A stretch of 64,000 nt of DNA from the NCBI RefSeq assembly GCF_042665255.1, contig NZ_JBHTCD010000024.1; one strand, written 5' to 3'. Positions 25,966 to 33,973 of this stretch are shown one piece after another. Origin of the DNA: Insolitispirillum peregrinum (GTDB taxonomy: Bacteria; Pseudomonadota; Alphaproteobacteria; Rhodospirillales; Rhodospirillaceae). A program made the translations under genes and the position numbers. The notes beneath the pieces were generated by a model. That model did not search any database. It was not told the DNA's origin and saw only the letters and a program-made list of their open reading frames with translations. The first letter of the stretch is position 1; each line of letters starts with the position of its first letter.

Positions 25966-26775
25966 TCAGCGGTAAATACCGTGAATGGTCAGGTCGGCCG
26001 GGTCATTTTTGGAAATCCACTTGTGATAGAGTTCGGCATAACGGCCGGTGCGGACCTGCTGGTTGATGAACAGGTTCATGTAGTTCAGCAGGCCGTATTC
26101 TTCCCGCTTGGCGATCAGGGCGACATAATCCGGCACCATCGGGGTCTTGCCGGCCAGCGACAGGCCGGGGAACTTGCCGGTCTTCATGTTGGCTTCGGCG
26201 ACTTCGGTGGTGGCGACGGTGGCGTCGATCTGCCCCTGGGACAGGGCGAGGAACACGTCAGCCTGCGACTGGTACGGACGGAACGCCCCGACGCCCCAGC
26301 CCTTGACCTGCTTTTCGGCCCAGATGGCTTCGTAGGTCCCGGCGGTGGCGCCGATGGTCTTGCCCTTCATGTCTTCCCAGCTCTTGATGCCTGCCTTTTC
26401 GTTGGCAACCACCACGTCTTCGAAGGCGTAGTAGGGGATGGTCATGCCGACGGTCTTGGCCCGTTCCAGCGTGTCCGAGGTCGAGGCAACGCCGACGTCC
26501 ACCTTGTTGGCCATCAGGGCCGGAATACGTTCCGGGAAGGTCGTTTCCACGATCTTCGCTTCGACGCCCAGCGCCTTGGCCAGATCCTTGCAGTAGTCAA
26601 CGTCAAAGCCCTGGGGTTCGTTCTTGTCGTCACGCATCCCCATTGGCGGGAAGTCGAGCACGACCGCGCAGCGCAGCTTGCCCGAGGCGATAATGTCGTC
26701 GAGCTTGTCGGCCTGAGCGGTGCCGGAAGCGCAGACGGTCGCGATGAACGCAGTGGTCAGAAGAAACTTTTTCAT
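25966..26775 (-). CDS. polar amino-acid ABC transporter substrate-binding protein
   Basis: 269 aa, type-3 periplasmic binding fold. Signal peptide MKKFLLTTAFIATVCASGTA with an Ala-x-Ala cleavage site. Mature part has DFPPMGMRDDKNEPQGFDVD, PALMANKVDVGVAS and IGATAGTYE, typical for amino-acid binders. The ATG at 26775 is preferred to a GTG four codons upstream. First gene of the importer operon, divergent from the semialdehyde dehydrogenase. Confidence 0.9.
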   Translation of the reverse strand: MKKFLLTTAFIATVCASGTAQADKLDDIIASGKLRCAVVLDFPPMGMRDDKNEPQGFDVDYCKDLAKALGVEAKIVETTFPERIPALMANKVDVGVASTSDTLERAKTVGMTIPYYAFEDVVVANEKAGIKSWEDMKGKTIGATAGTYEAIWAEKQVKGWGVGAFRPYQSQADVFLALSQGQIDATVATTEVAEANMKTGKFPGLSLAGKTPMVPDYVALIAKREEYGLLNYMNLFINQQVRTGRYAELYHKWISKNDPADLTIHGIYR

Positions 26776-26812
26776 GTCAGGTGCCACTCCTTGGGGTCTT
26801 TGGTCAGGATGG

Positions 26813-26843
26813 ATAAATTTTCTCTATAACGCAATAAATTTTC
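26813..26843. promoter_or_regulatory. 21-bp-spaced direct repeats in a divergent promoter, candidate operator
   Basis: ATAAATTTTC occurs at 26813 and 26834, two helical turns apart, and a related GAAAATTTTG lies at 26870. The region is strongly AT-rich against a GC-rich background and lies between two divergent genes of one likely pathway. Confidence 0.4.
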
Positions 26844-26983
26844 ACAAAAGAAAAACTCTGGCGCAATGGGAAAATTTTGTCTAATTGTTACAGGCACTCT
26901 TGACACGCGTCCCCGGCGCGTTACCGCACGACACCCTTCGCAGGCCACACGGTGGTTTGCGAACAGAGAATGGGAACAGCACA

Positions 26984-28501
26984 ATGACCTTCGTCCCCCA
27001 TGGCAAACACCTTGTTGCCGGGAACTGGATTCGCACCGGCCAGACCTTCCTGTCCCGTCCGGCCCATGGGCCGGCGCATACCGTTTCGGTCGGAACGGCA
27101 GACTTGGTTGATCAGGCGGTGTGCGCTGCCGAAGAAGCCTTTTGGGTTTACGGCTCGCTGACCCGAGCGGAACGGGCAGCGTTTCTGGAGGCCATTGCCG
27201 ACGAAATCGAAGCCCGCGCCGCTGACCTGACCGCCATCGGAACGCAGGAAACCGGCCTGCCCGAAGCCCGCCTGAACGGGGAACGCGGGCGGACCACCGG
27301 CCAGCTTCGCCTGTTTGCAGAACATATCCGGCAGGGGGATTACCTCGACCGCCGCCATGATCCCGCGCTGCCCCAGCGCCAGCCCTTGCCGCGCCCGGAC
27401 CTGCGGATGATGCAGCGTCCGCTTGGCCCGGTGGCGGTGTTCGGGGCATCGAACTTCCCGCTGGCCTTCTCGACGGCGGGCGGTGATACCGCTTCGGCGC
27501 TGGCGGCGGGCTGTCCGGTGGTGGTCAAGGGCCACGAAGCCCACCCCGGCACCAGTGAACTGGTTGCCGAAGCCATCCATGCCGCCATCCTCCGCTGCGG
27601 GATGCCGCACGGGGTGTTTTCGCTGGTGCAGGGCGGAGCGTTCGAGGTCGGGCAGACGCTGGTTCAGCATCCGCTGATTCAGGCGGTGGGCTTTACCGGC
27701 TCCCTTGCTGGCGGGCGGGCGCTGTTTGACCTGTGCGCGCAACGGCCCGAGCCGATTCCGTTCTTTGGTGAACTGGGGGCGGTCAACCCGATGTTCATGC
27801 TGCCGTCGGCGGTGGCCACGCGCGGGGCCGATCTGGGCAAGGGTTGGGCTGGCTCGCTGACCATGGGGGCCGGGCAATTCTGCACCAATCCGGGGATTGC
27901 CGTGGTGCTGGACAGCCCCGAGGCGGATGCCTTTGTTGACTCCGCGCGCGCGGCGCTGGCGGAAACGGCGGCTCAGGTGATGTTGACCGATGGCATCGCG
28001 GCGGCCTATCGCGCTGGTGCCGAGGCGATCAGCCAGCAGAGCGGTGTAGACAGCCTGGTGACCTCTGTCGCCGAACCGCGACAGGCAAAGCCGTTCCTGT
28101 TCAAGGTCAGCGCCAGCGACTGGCTGAACAACCATATGCTGTCCGAAGAAGTCTTTGGGCCGCTGGGGATCGTGGTGGTCGCCGGTGATGCCGGGCAAAT
28201 GGAGGAGATTGCCCGCAGCCTTGCCGGGCAGTTGACCGCCACCCTGCACATGGATGACGCCGATGCCGCGCAGGCCCGGCGCCTGATGCCGATCCTTGAG
28301 CGCAAGGCAGGGCGAGTGCTGGCCAACGGCTTCCCCACCGGTGTTGAAGTCTGCGACAGCATGGTTCACGGGGGGCCCTATCCGGCCTCGACCAACTTCG
28401 GCGCGACCTCGGTCGGGACGATGGCCATCCGCCGCTTTGTGCGTCCGGTTTGCTATCAGAACATCCCGCAGGCGCTTCTCCCCGCCGATCTGCGGGATTG
28501 A
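26984..28501 (+). CDS. alpha-ketoglutaric (2,5-dioxovalerate) semialdehyde dehydrogenase
   Basis: 505 aa NADP-type aldehyde dehydrogenase. Family marks are KHLVAGNWIRTG, VFGASNFPLAFSTAGGDTAS, the glutamate in FFGELGAVNP and the catalytic cysteine in GAGQFCTNPG; the C-terminus GRVLANGFPTGVEV is also typical. It oxidises 2-oxoglutarate semialdehyde to 2-oxoglutarate, the last step of hydroxyproline (and some pentose) catabolism. The earlier hydroxyproline enzymes are in the 45-52 kb cluster. It is divergent from the amino-acid importer. Confidence 0.9.
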   Translation: MTFVPHGKHLVAGNWIRTGQTFLSRPAHGPAHTVSVGTADLVDQAVCAAEEAFWVYGSLTRAERAAFLEAIADEIEARAADLTAIGTQETGLPEARLNGERGRTTGQLRLFAEHIRQGDYLDRRHDPALPQRQPLPRPDLRMMQRPLGPVAVFGASNFPLAFSTAGGDTASALAAGCPVVVKGHEAHPGTSELVAEAIHAAILRCGMPHGVFSLVQGGAFEVGQTLVQHPLIQAVGFTGSLAGGRALFDLCAQRPEPIPFFGELGAVNPMFMLPSAVATRGADLGKGWAGSLTMGAGQFCTNPGIAVVLDSPEADAFVDSARAALAETAAQVMLTDGIAAAYRAGAEAISQQSGVDSLVTSVAEPRQAKPFLFKVSASDWLNNHMLSEEVFGPLGIVVVAGDAGQMEEIARSLAGQLTATLHMDDADAAQARRLMPILERKAGRVLANGFPTGVEVCDSMVHGGPYPASTNFGATSVGTMAIRRFVRPVCYQNIPQALLPADLRD

Positions 28502-28509
28502 GTCGTGAT

Positions 28510-28542
28510 GGCCTGCATCCTTGGGGGTGCAGGCCGCTTTTT
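28510..28542 (+). terminator. rho-independent terminator after the semialdehyde dehydrogenase
   Basis: GGCCTGCATCC pairs with GGGTGCAGGCC around a short loop, then GCTTTTT. It lies only 26 bases before the start codon of the next gene, so it must limit read-through into it. Confidence 0.75.
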
Positions 28543-28567
28543 CTCCTCCGGGACAGGATGTTTTCGC

Positions 28568-29608
28568 ATGCGCTCACGCATCAACATCAGCGTTGTCGGC
28601 TGCCATGCCGAAGGTGAAATTGGCGATGTGATCATCGGGGGGGTGTTGCCACCCGCCGGGAAGACCATGATGGAACGGATGATCGCGATGGAGCGCGACC
28701 ACGACCACATCCGTCAGTTGCTGATCTGCGAGCCGCGTGGCTCTGTCGCCCGCCATGTCAACCTGATCGTGCCCGCCATCTCGCCCGACTGTGCCGCCGG
28801 GGCGATCATCATGGAGCCGACGGAATACGTCCCCATGTCAGGATCGAACACCATTTGCGTTGCCACGGTGCTGCTGGAAACCGGCATGGTACCGATGCAA
28901 CAGCCGGTCACCCGCTTCAAACTGGATATGCCCGGTGGCATTATCGAGGTCACCGCCCACTGTCAGGACGGCAAGTGCCAATCGGTCACCTTCCGCAACG
29001 CCCCTGCCTTTGCCGCTGTTCTGGACGGCGTGCTGGAGGTCGCGGGACACGGGACCATGGCCCTTGATATTGCCTATGGCGGGATGTTCTTTGGCATCGT
29101 TGACGCCAAGGCGCTGGGCTTTCAGGTGACGGCGGACGAAGCGCGCGATCTGGCCGTTCTGGGGGAAAAGATCAGGAAGGCCGCGCGCGAGCAATTCCCG
29201 GTCACTCACCCGGACTTCCCCAATGTGCAAGGGGTGTCGATCGTGCAGTTTGCCATGCCGTTCGAAGGCAGCGGCACGGTGACCCGCAACACCTGCATTG
29301 TGGCGCCGGGGCGGTCGGACCGCTCGCCGACCGGAACCGGCACCTCGGCGCGGATGGCCGTGCTGCATGCCCGTGGCCAGATGGCTGTCGGGGATGAGCT
29401 GATCCACAGCTCGATCATCGGCTCGCGCTTTGTTGGTAAAATCCTCAGCGCCGGTCAAACCAATGGCCGGGCGAGCATCATTCCCCAGATCACCGGGCGC
29501 GCCTGGATTACCGGTACCCATACGTACATGCTCGACCCCGACGACCCGTGGCAGGCGGGCTATATGGTGTCGGACACCTGGGGGGTGACGCCGACCCTGA
29601 AGCAATAG
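28568..29608 (+). CDS. proline-racemase-superfamily enzyme with Ser/Thr active-site pair (hydroxyproline dehydratase-like)
   Basis: 346 aa. The fold is clear from DIAYGGMFFGIVDA, IVAPGRSDRSPTGTGTSARM and GAIIMEPTEYVP. Racemases and epimerases of this superfamily use two cysteines (MCGH and DRSPCGTG). Here the first site reads MSGSNT (S91) and the second SPTGTG (T255). Trans-3-hydroxy-L-proline dehydratases keep the first Cys and have Thr at the second, so a dehydratase-like role is favoured, but Ser at the first place is unusual. Neighbouring enzymes point to hydroxyproline or a derivative as substrate. A terminator precedes the gene. Confidence 0.75.
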   Translation: MRSRINISVVGCHAEGEIGDVIIGGVLPPAGKTMMERMIAMERDHDHIRQLLICEPRGSVARHVNLIVPAISPDCAAGAIIMEPTEYVPMSGSNTICVATVLLETGMVPMQQPVTRFKLDMPGGIIEVTAHCQDGKCQSVTFRNAPAFAAVLDGVLEVAGHGTMALDIAYGGMFFGIVDAKALGFQVTADEARDLAVLGEKIRKAAREQFPVTHPDFPNVQGVSIVQFAMPFEGSGTVTRNTCIVAPGRSDRSPTGTGTSARMAVLHARGQMAVGDELIHSSIIGSRFVGKILSAGQTNGRASIIPQITGRAWITGTHTYMLDPDDPWQAGYMVSDTWGVTPTLKQ

Positions 29609-29633
29609 GGCAGAGGACACGACAGCTGGAGTG

Positions 29634-29681
29634 TTGTGCGAAAACCGCTTCCCACGTTTCGCACAATTCTCTATCGAACGA
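29634..29681. repeat. repeat family C-related hairpin
   Basis: GAGTGTTGTGCGAAA pairs with TTTCGCACAATTCTC (two mismatches). It shares TTGTGCGAAA with the family C copies at 23.5 and 63.7 kb but is shorter. It lies between the racemase-like gene and the convergent DUF6602 gene. Confidence 0.6.
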
Positions 29682-29742
29682 AACACGGAGACCCTGCGAG
29701 TACACGCTCACTAACGAGAGGTCGCCGTTTCAGTCCTTGGCA

Positions 29743-30483
29743 TTATTCCTCTATGGGGTTGGTCCATTTGCGGTATGCGTCGATATCCAATGCGGGTACT
29801 GTTGCTATGCCTTGTAGTTGTTTGGTTAGGTCCATAAGAAAATCTGTTACGATTGCCTCATGTGATTTTATCGAGCATTCAAAAGTTTCGCTGTTGATTG
29901 AGAATGATACAGACTTTGCAATGCACCCTATGTTTATTATTTCTAAGCGATCATCTGTCGAGAGTCTCTTTTTTAATTTAGCGTGATCGTCTTTTTTTGA
30001 ATCCGATTCAAGAGCGAGGAAGCCACCGATTATGGTGTGAAGTTCTTTTGGAGGTCTTTCGCCATCTACCGTTTTAACAGGAATGGATGTGCGGTGAAGT
30101 GTTCGGACACTCGCAATTTTCTCTCTGGCATATTTTATATATTTATTATTCAGAACCTGCTTTACCTCAAATACAGCGTAAACGGACTCTGCTGGAATGA
30201 ATGTCTTGTTTTTAAATTTAAATATAAATGGAGAGTATTGTCTGTCAAAAATGATCAGATCAATTTGATCGCTGATTTTACCTTTGCTATCAACAACATG
30301 CCCTTTGGTCACCTGATAGCGACGTGGAAGATAGTTGTTGAGAAGGTCGATCCAGACCTGTTCGCTTGCATCGCCCTTGTCTCCCGGATGTTTCAGATTG
30401 CAACGGGATGTTTCAAGATCCAGAACGATATCGTCGTGGATAGCCTTGAATATGGAAGGAAGATCCCATTCTTTTACAGCCAT
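29743..30483 (-). CDS. DUF6602-type, PD-(D/E)XK nuclease-like protein at the end of the cmr operon
   Basis: 246 aa from the ATG at 30483 (AGGAAAG upstream). A GTG at 30564 with AGAAGG, 12 bases after cmr6, would add 27 residues and is a real alternative. Core motif: SDQIDLIIFDRQYSPF followed by VYAVFEVKQVLN, which gives the D...ExK spacing of restriction-like nucleases. The N-terminus GDKGDASEQVWIDLLNNYLP resembles DUF6602 proteins. It is noticeably AT-rich compared with the cmr genes, so it may have joined the operon later. A role as an accessory nuclease of the type III system is inference from position and motif. Confidence 0.65.
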   Translation of the reverse strand: MAVKEWDLPSIFKAIHDDIVLDLETSRCNLKHPGDKGDASEQVWIDLLNNYLPRRYQVTKGHVVDSKGKISDQIDLIIFDRQYSPFIFKFKNKTFIPAESVYAVFEVKQVLNNKYIKYAREKIASVRTLHRTSIPVKTVDGERPPKELHTIIGGFLALESDSKKDDHAKLKKRLSTDDRLEIINIGCIAKSVSFSINSETFECSIKSHEAIVTDFLMDLTKQLQGIATVPALDIDAYRKWTNPIEE

Positions 30484-30575
30484 TTTATTTCTCTTTCCTG
30501 CACGATTTCGATGTCCTTCGTGCTTAGAATTCTGATGGAACATCCAGTCGATATCAGTTGACACTTTTAACCTTC

Positions 30576-31478
30576 TCAGAGGCCATAATTCGCATTTCGA
30601 CTATCAGTCTTTTTCCGCGCAGGTAGTTCGGCATCGATATTTTTCCGGGGAGGCAGGCTGACGTCGATGGTATCGGACGGGGGCTGAAACCGACCGAAAC
30701 CATTACTGGTCTTGGCTCCGGCGCCCTGGTCGCGCAGGGCCGCAGTCAGCCATCTTTCCAGATCATCCGCATCTTGCCAGATTTGTTGTTTTCTGATGGG
30801 GTGTCGTGGCAGAAAAACGAATTGAAATGCTATTCCTGCTTCCACAGCCAGCATGGGCACCGGGACGGGGCTATGCCAATCGGCAGGACCATCGGCCAAT
30901 GATATCTCTGATGCATCCGGTTCATGCAGATTCCACAGGCCGGTATGGGGGGTGAGGATTTCCGGCACCAACGTCACCGGTTCCAATGGCAAGGCATCCA
31001 GACAGATGACACTGCCGACGCTTAATGTTTGCTCACTGGCCGGGCCGAACAGCTCGGTAACCCGTTGATCGCTTTGTGACGTCTGGGCGAATGCGCGCAA
31101 CAGGCCCTTGACGGCGCTGCCAGCCAGAAACGGAACGCCAAGCGTTGGATGCCAGGCCAGACCATTTTCCACCGGGTGGCTGCGGCCAATACCGGTGATG
31201 AAACGGCTTGCCAGCATGAAGTTCATGCACCGCCCACCGAGCCTTTCTGCCAAGCTGGCGCGACGCCTCCCGCTTTCGGCAAGCGTGTCAGGTGAGCCGC
31301 AGGGATGTTCAGAGGCCTGTTTGATCCAGTCCAGCTTTGTGTCGCCAATGGCGATGACGCCATCTGTGATGGTCCAGCAGTCACAGAATTTATCGTACCA
31401 CAAGCCGACATGCCCTGACAGGGGCGGGCCCTGCCGGGCTGCTGCTGCCTGTTTGTACAGGGGGAGGAAATTGCTCAC
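30576..31478 (-). CDS. cmr6: type III-B CRISPR RAMP protein Cmr6
   Basis: 300 aa. RAMP fold with the Cmr6 signature region GIGRSHPVENGLAWHPTLGV and PFLAGSAVKGLLRAFA (glycine-rich loop). The GTG start at 31478 overlaps the cmr5 stop by one base (TAGTG) and has GGGAG upstream; a longer frame upstream is inside cmr5 and rejected. Cmr6 caps the 3' end of the crRNA-bound backbone. Confidence 0.88.
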   Translation of the reverse strand: MSNFLPLYKQAAAARQGPPLSGHVGLWYDKFCDCWTITDGVIAIGDTKLDWIKQASEHPCGSPDTLAESGRRRASLAERLGGRCMNFMLASRFITGIGRSHPVENGLAWHPTLGVPFLAGSAVKGLLRAFAQTSQSDQRVTELFGPASEQTLSVGSVICLDALPLEPVTLVPEILTPHTGLWNLHEPDASEISLADGPADWHSPVPVPMLAVEAGIAFQFVFLPRHPIRKQQIWQDADDLERWLTAALRDQGAGAKTSNGFGRFQPPSDTIDVSLPPRKNIDAELPARKKTDSRNANYGL

Positions 31479-31942
31479 TATTTTTCTCCCTCTGGCGGAA
31501 CGAGAAGGGCGTTGGCAAATTTTTTCAGCCATCCCAGATAGAGCTGTGCTTCTGCCTGGGCACGCAGATAGTCCTGTTGTCCGGCGTCACACAGGGCTTT
31601 CAGCAGCGGGTGCTTGTCACCTGTTTGATTGGATTTGTGATTGCGAAAAACGGCGTCCTGATCGTTACCGCACAACCAGTCTTCCAGATGAACATAGATT
31701 TTCCGGTGGGCTTTTCCCCCTTGGCCCTCTTTGGAATTCTTGCCCCCGTGGGCAAGTGTCATTGCCAGGGCTTGCCCCAATCCGTTCATCAGAATGGTGG
31801 CGGGGAGTGCCTTGACATAGCTGCGATAGGCCTCTTGCTCTTTTTGGTCGGCTCTTTGATCGCGTGTGATGGCCTCTTTATAGCATGTGATGGCCTTCAG
31901 CGCCGCCTTTGCCCGGCGTTGCTCCAGAGCGGATCCGTTCAT
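31478..31942 (-). CDS. cmr5: type III-B CRISPR small subunit Cmr5
   Basis: 154 aa, helical. ALEQRRAKAALKAITCYK at the N-terminus and SYVKALPATILMNGLGQALA are typical of Cmr5. The region QGGKAHRKIYVHLEDWLCG and the C-terminal YLGWLKKFANALL are also conserved. It starts 5 bases after the cmr4 stop. The small subunit lines the target-RNA channel. Confidence 0.87.
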   Translation of the reverse strand: MNGSALEQRRAKAALKAITCYKEAITRDQRADQKEQEAYRSYVKALPATILMNGLGQALAMTLAHGGKNSKEGQGGKAHRKIYVHLEDWLCGNDQDAVFRNHKSNQTGDKHPLLKALCDAGQQDYLRAQAEAQLYLGWLKKFANALLVPPEGEK

Positions 31943-31947
31943 GGGCG

Positions 31948-32802
31948 TTATCCCTTGCTGCTCGGGGTTTTGACCAAAAACCAGCCCTGGCCGATGGTTT
32001 CGTTGCCACCCAGTTGCAAATAGGGCCTCTTGCCAAAGCACCTGCCAAGGGTGTCCACCGCCTCAGCTTTCGTCGGCGTCCTGGGGACCAGCAGGCAGTG
32101 GAAAAGGGTATCCGGGGGGAGCGTTTCTTCGTACCACAGGTTTCTTGATGTCTTGGTGTCAGCATCCAGGCAGTTTCGAGCCTGGATGCTGAGCGCGTTC
32201 TGGGCAAACCAGGTGAAGTCATCATCGCTGATCACGGCAATCTGATTTTCCAGTCGTTCTTGTGCACCCCCGTCAGCGATCAAGTCCTTGATCATGGTAA
32301 TGACGTGGTTTGGCACGGATCCGGTGACCTCAAAGCTGCATTCTTCCAGGAACAGCTTTTTTGACGGGTCGGGAGTTTTGGTCCAGACCTTGCCAGCCGC
32401 GATCTTCAGGTTTGTGGCGGTGATATCCGGCAAGCCAGCACGGCGGCGATCCCGCTGCAAACGTTCGATCAGCGCCGGGCACGTCAGCCAGCGATAGTTG
32501 CCGGTCAGACTGCGGACAGGTAACAACAACAGCCGTGCATCCCCCACCAGGATCGACCCGGCAGAATCCTGTTTGCCAAACCAGCCAATCACATCGCTGT
32601 GCTCATCCTCTGGTGAGGTCGAGTCAGCAGGTCGGCACTGGCGGGCATAGTCCCGCAGACCACCTTTGACGGAACTGCCGGGGATGACCGGATAGCAGGT
32701 GGTTTTTTCTCGCTGGACGGGCAGATCAATAACGCCGTCATCCTGGCCGCTACCGGGATGGATGGAGGTTTCGGCCAGAAGGCCAAGCAAAAGCGCCGAC
32801 AT
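31948..32802 (-). CDS. cmr4: type III-B CRISPR backbone RAMP and target RNase Cmr4
   Basis: 284 aa. Starts SALLLGLLAETSIHPGSGQD; the conserved DGVIDLPVQREKTT carries the Asp expected to cut target RNA at 6-nt steps, followed by YPVIPGSSVKGGLRDYA. C-terminal LQLGGNETIGQGW is the family glycine-rich loop. Several copies should form the backbone filament. Confidence 0.9.
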   Translation of the reverse strand: MSALLLGLLAETSIHPGSGQDDGVIDLPVQREKTTCYPVIPGSSVKGGLRDYARQCRPADSTSPEDEHSDVIGWFGKQDSAGSILVGDARLLLLPVRSLTGNYRWLTCPALIERLQRDRRRAGLPDITATNLKIAAGKVWTKTPDPSKKLFLEECSFEVTGSVPNHVITMIKDLIADGGAQERLENQIAVISDDDFTWFAQNALSIQARNCLDADTKTSRNLWYEETLPPDTLFHCLLVPRTPTKAEAVDTLGRCFGKRPYLQLGGNETIGQGWFLVKTPSSKG

Positions 32803-32809
32803 GGTTGCC

Positions 32810-33973
32810 TCATTTGCTCAAGGAATAGGTGCCCAGCGTGTATTGACCAAAGCCATGGGCAGCATCGGGATTGTTTTCAGGACCAAGAACCGTATCAAGT
32901 CTTTTCAATGCCGTGTCTGTCACGCGCAGATACCAGCAACTCCCTGTCGGGACCATGGCCCGCAACGGACGGGGGCCGGTATGGCCCTTGCGGCTGTCCC
33001 AGCCGCCGACGGCAACAGGATCCCCCAGGGCGGCAGCCAGAATTTCGATCCCGTCTTCTCCGCGAACCGGACCGGGACGATCCCAGCCTGTCGGCATGAC
33101 TCTGGGAGACAACAGGATGACGCAGACCAGATGGCAGCCGTTCTGGCGCGTGAAGGATTGGCGGCGGGGAATTTTCAGCTTTTGGGCGGCCTTGCGGTCC
33201 AGTTTTTCGACCGAGGCAAATCGGTGTTCTCCCCCACACGAAATGACCATCGGCAGGGTTCCCCCTGATGGCCCGCCGCTGGCTGGTTGTGCCAGAACCA
33301 CCGTATCCCGCAGGCGAATGTGGCTGGCGGCGTACAGCTTGCCGGGGTCTGCCGAGCGATCCTGCACCGTCAGGGTCAGGCCGATCCGATGTTCGCGCTG
33401 CCATAATTCATCCTGATGAACAGGCCGGTTGGTGTCATCGGCTGAGTACTGCCCACGCAAAATTTCTGCCAGGGCGGTGTCTGTCAGCCAATAGTCGGTT
33501 GCCGGGCGAACAGATTTGGCGTCCGATGGGGGGCGTGGCAAGGAAAGCGGGTGCAGATGCCCCAGATCCGTCAAAATCGGGGTGGGACCAACATGCAGGC
33601 ATTGGAATTTGTTCTCCTTTTTCGCGCCTTCGCCCTTGTAGACTTGCAGGCAGCGTGGCGCGGGGAATAGTCGCTGCCACGTTCCTTTCTCTTGCCGCAT
33701 CAGAAAGGGGGCACCCAGTTGTAAAGGGCAGCCAGTCAAATCCGGTCCGTCGCCGAGGGCCCGGATCACGTCTGCCCCCCATGGGCTGCTGCCGTCCCAG
33801 CCCATGCCGAGCGCCAGAGCGGCCCGCAACGCTCCCCCCAGTGTCGAGGGCAGGGGGGGGAAAAGGCTGGCAGCGGCGGCCAGACCATCATCGGCCTGTT
33901 CAAAAGGGCGACCGTCGCGAAAAAACAGCGTGTCCTGTGGTTTGAACACAAAGATATCCTGGTGGTCATTCAT
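32810..33973 (-). CDS. cmr3: type III-B CRISPR protein Cmr3
   Basis: 387 aa. Family mark FKPQDTLFFRDGRPFEQADD at the N-terminus, then SLFPPLPSTLGGALRAALA, and the C-terminal GGWDSRKGHTGPRPLRAMVP. Start at 33973 overlaps the cmr2 stop by 8 bases; an upstream in-frame start lies inside cmr2. Cmr3 binds the 5' tag of crRNA next to Cmr2. Confidence 0.88.
   Translation of the reverse strand: MNDHQDIFVFKPQDTLFFRDGRPFEQADDGLAAAASLFPPLPSTLGGALRAALALGMGWDGSSPWGADVIRALGDGPDLTGCPLQLGAPFLMRQEKGTWQRLFPAPRCLQVYKGEGAKKENKFQCLHVGPTPILTDLGHLHPLSLPRPPSDAKSVRPATDYWLTDTALAEILRGQYSADDTNRPVHQDELWQREHRIGLTLTVQDRSADPGKLYAASHIRLRDTVVLAQPASGGPSGGTLPMVISCGGEHRFASVEKLDRKAAQKLKIPRRQSFTRQNGCHLVCVILLSPRVMPTGWDRPGPVRGEDGIEILAAALGDPVAVGGWDSRKGHTGPRPLRAMVPTGSCWYLRVTDTALKRLDTVLGPENNPDAAHGFGQYTLGTYSLSK

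Noticed and set aside
29609..29742. Gap after the DUF6602 gene checked for a CRISPR array.
   Set aside because: It holds one hairpin related to repeat family C and nothing repeated.
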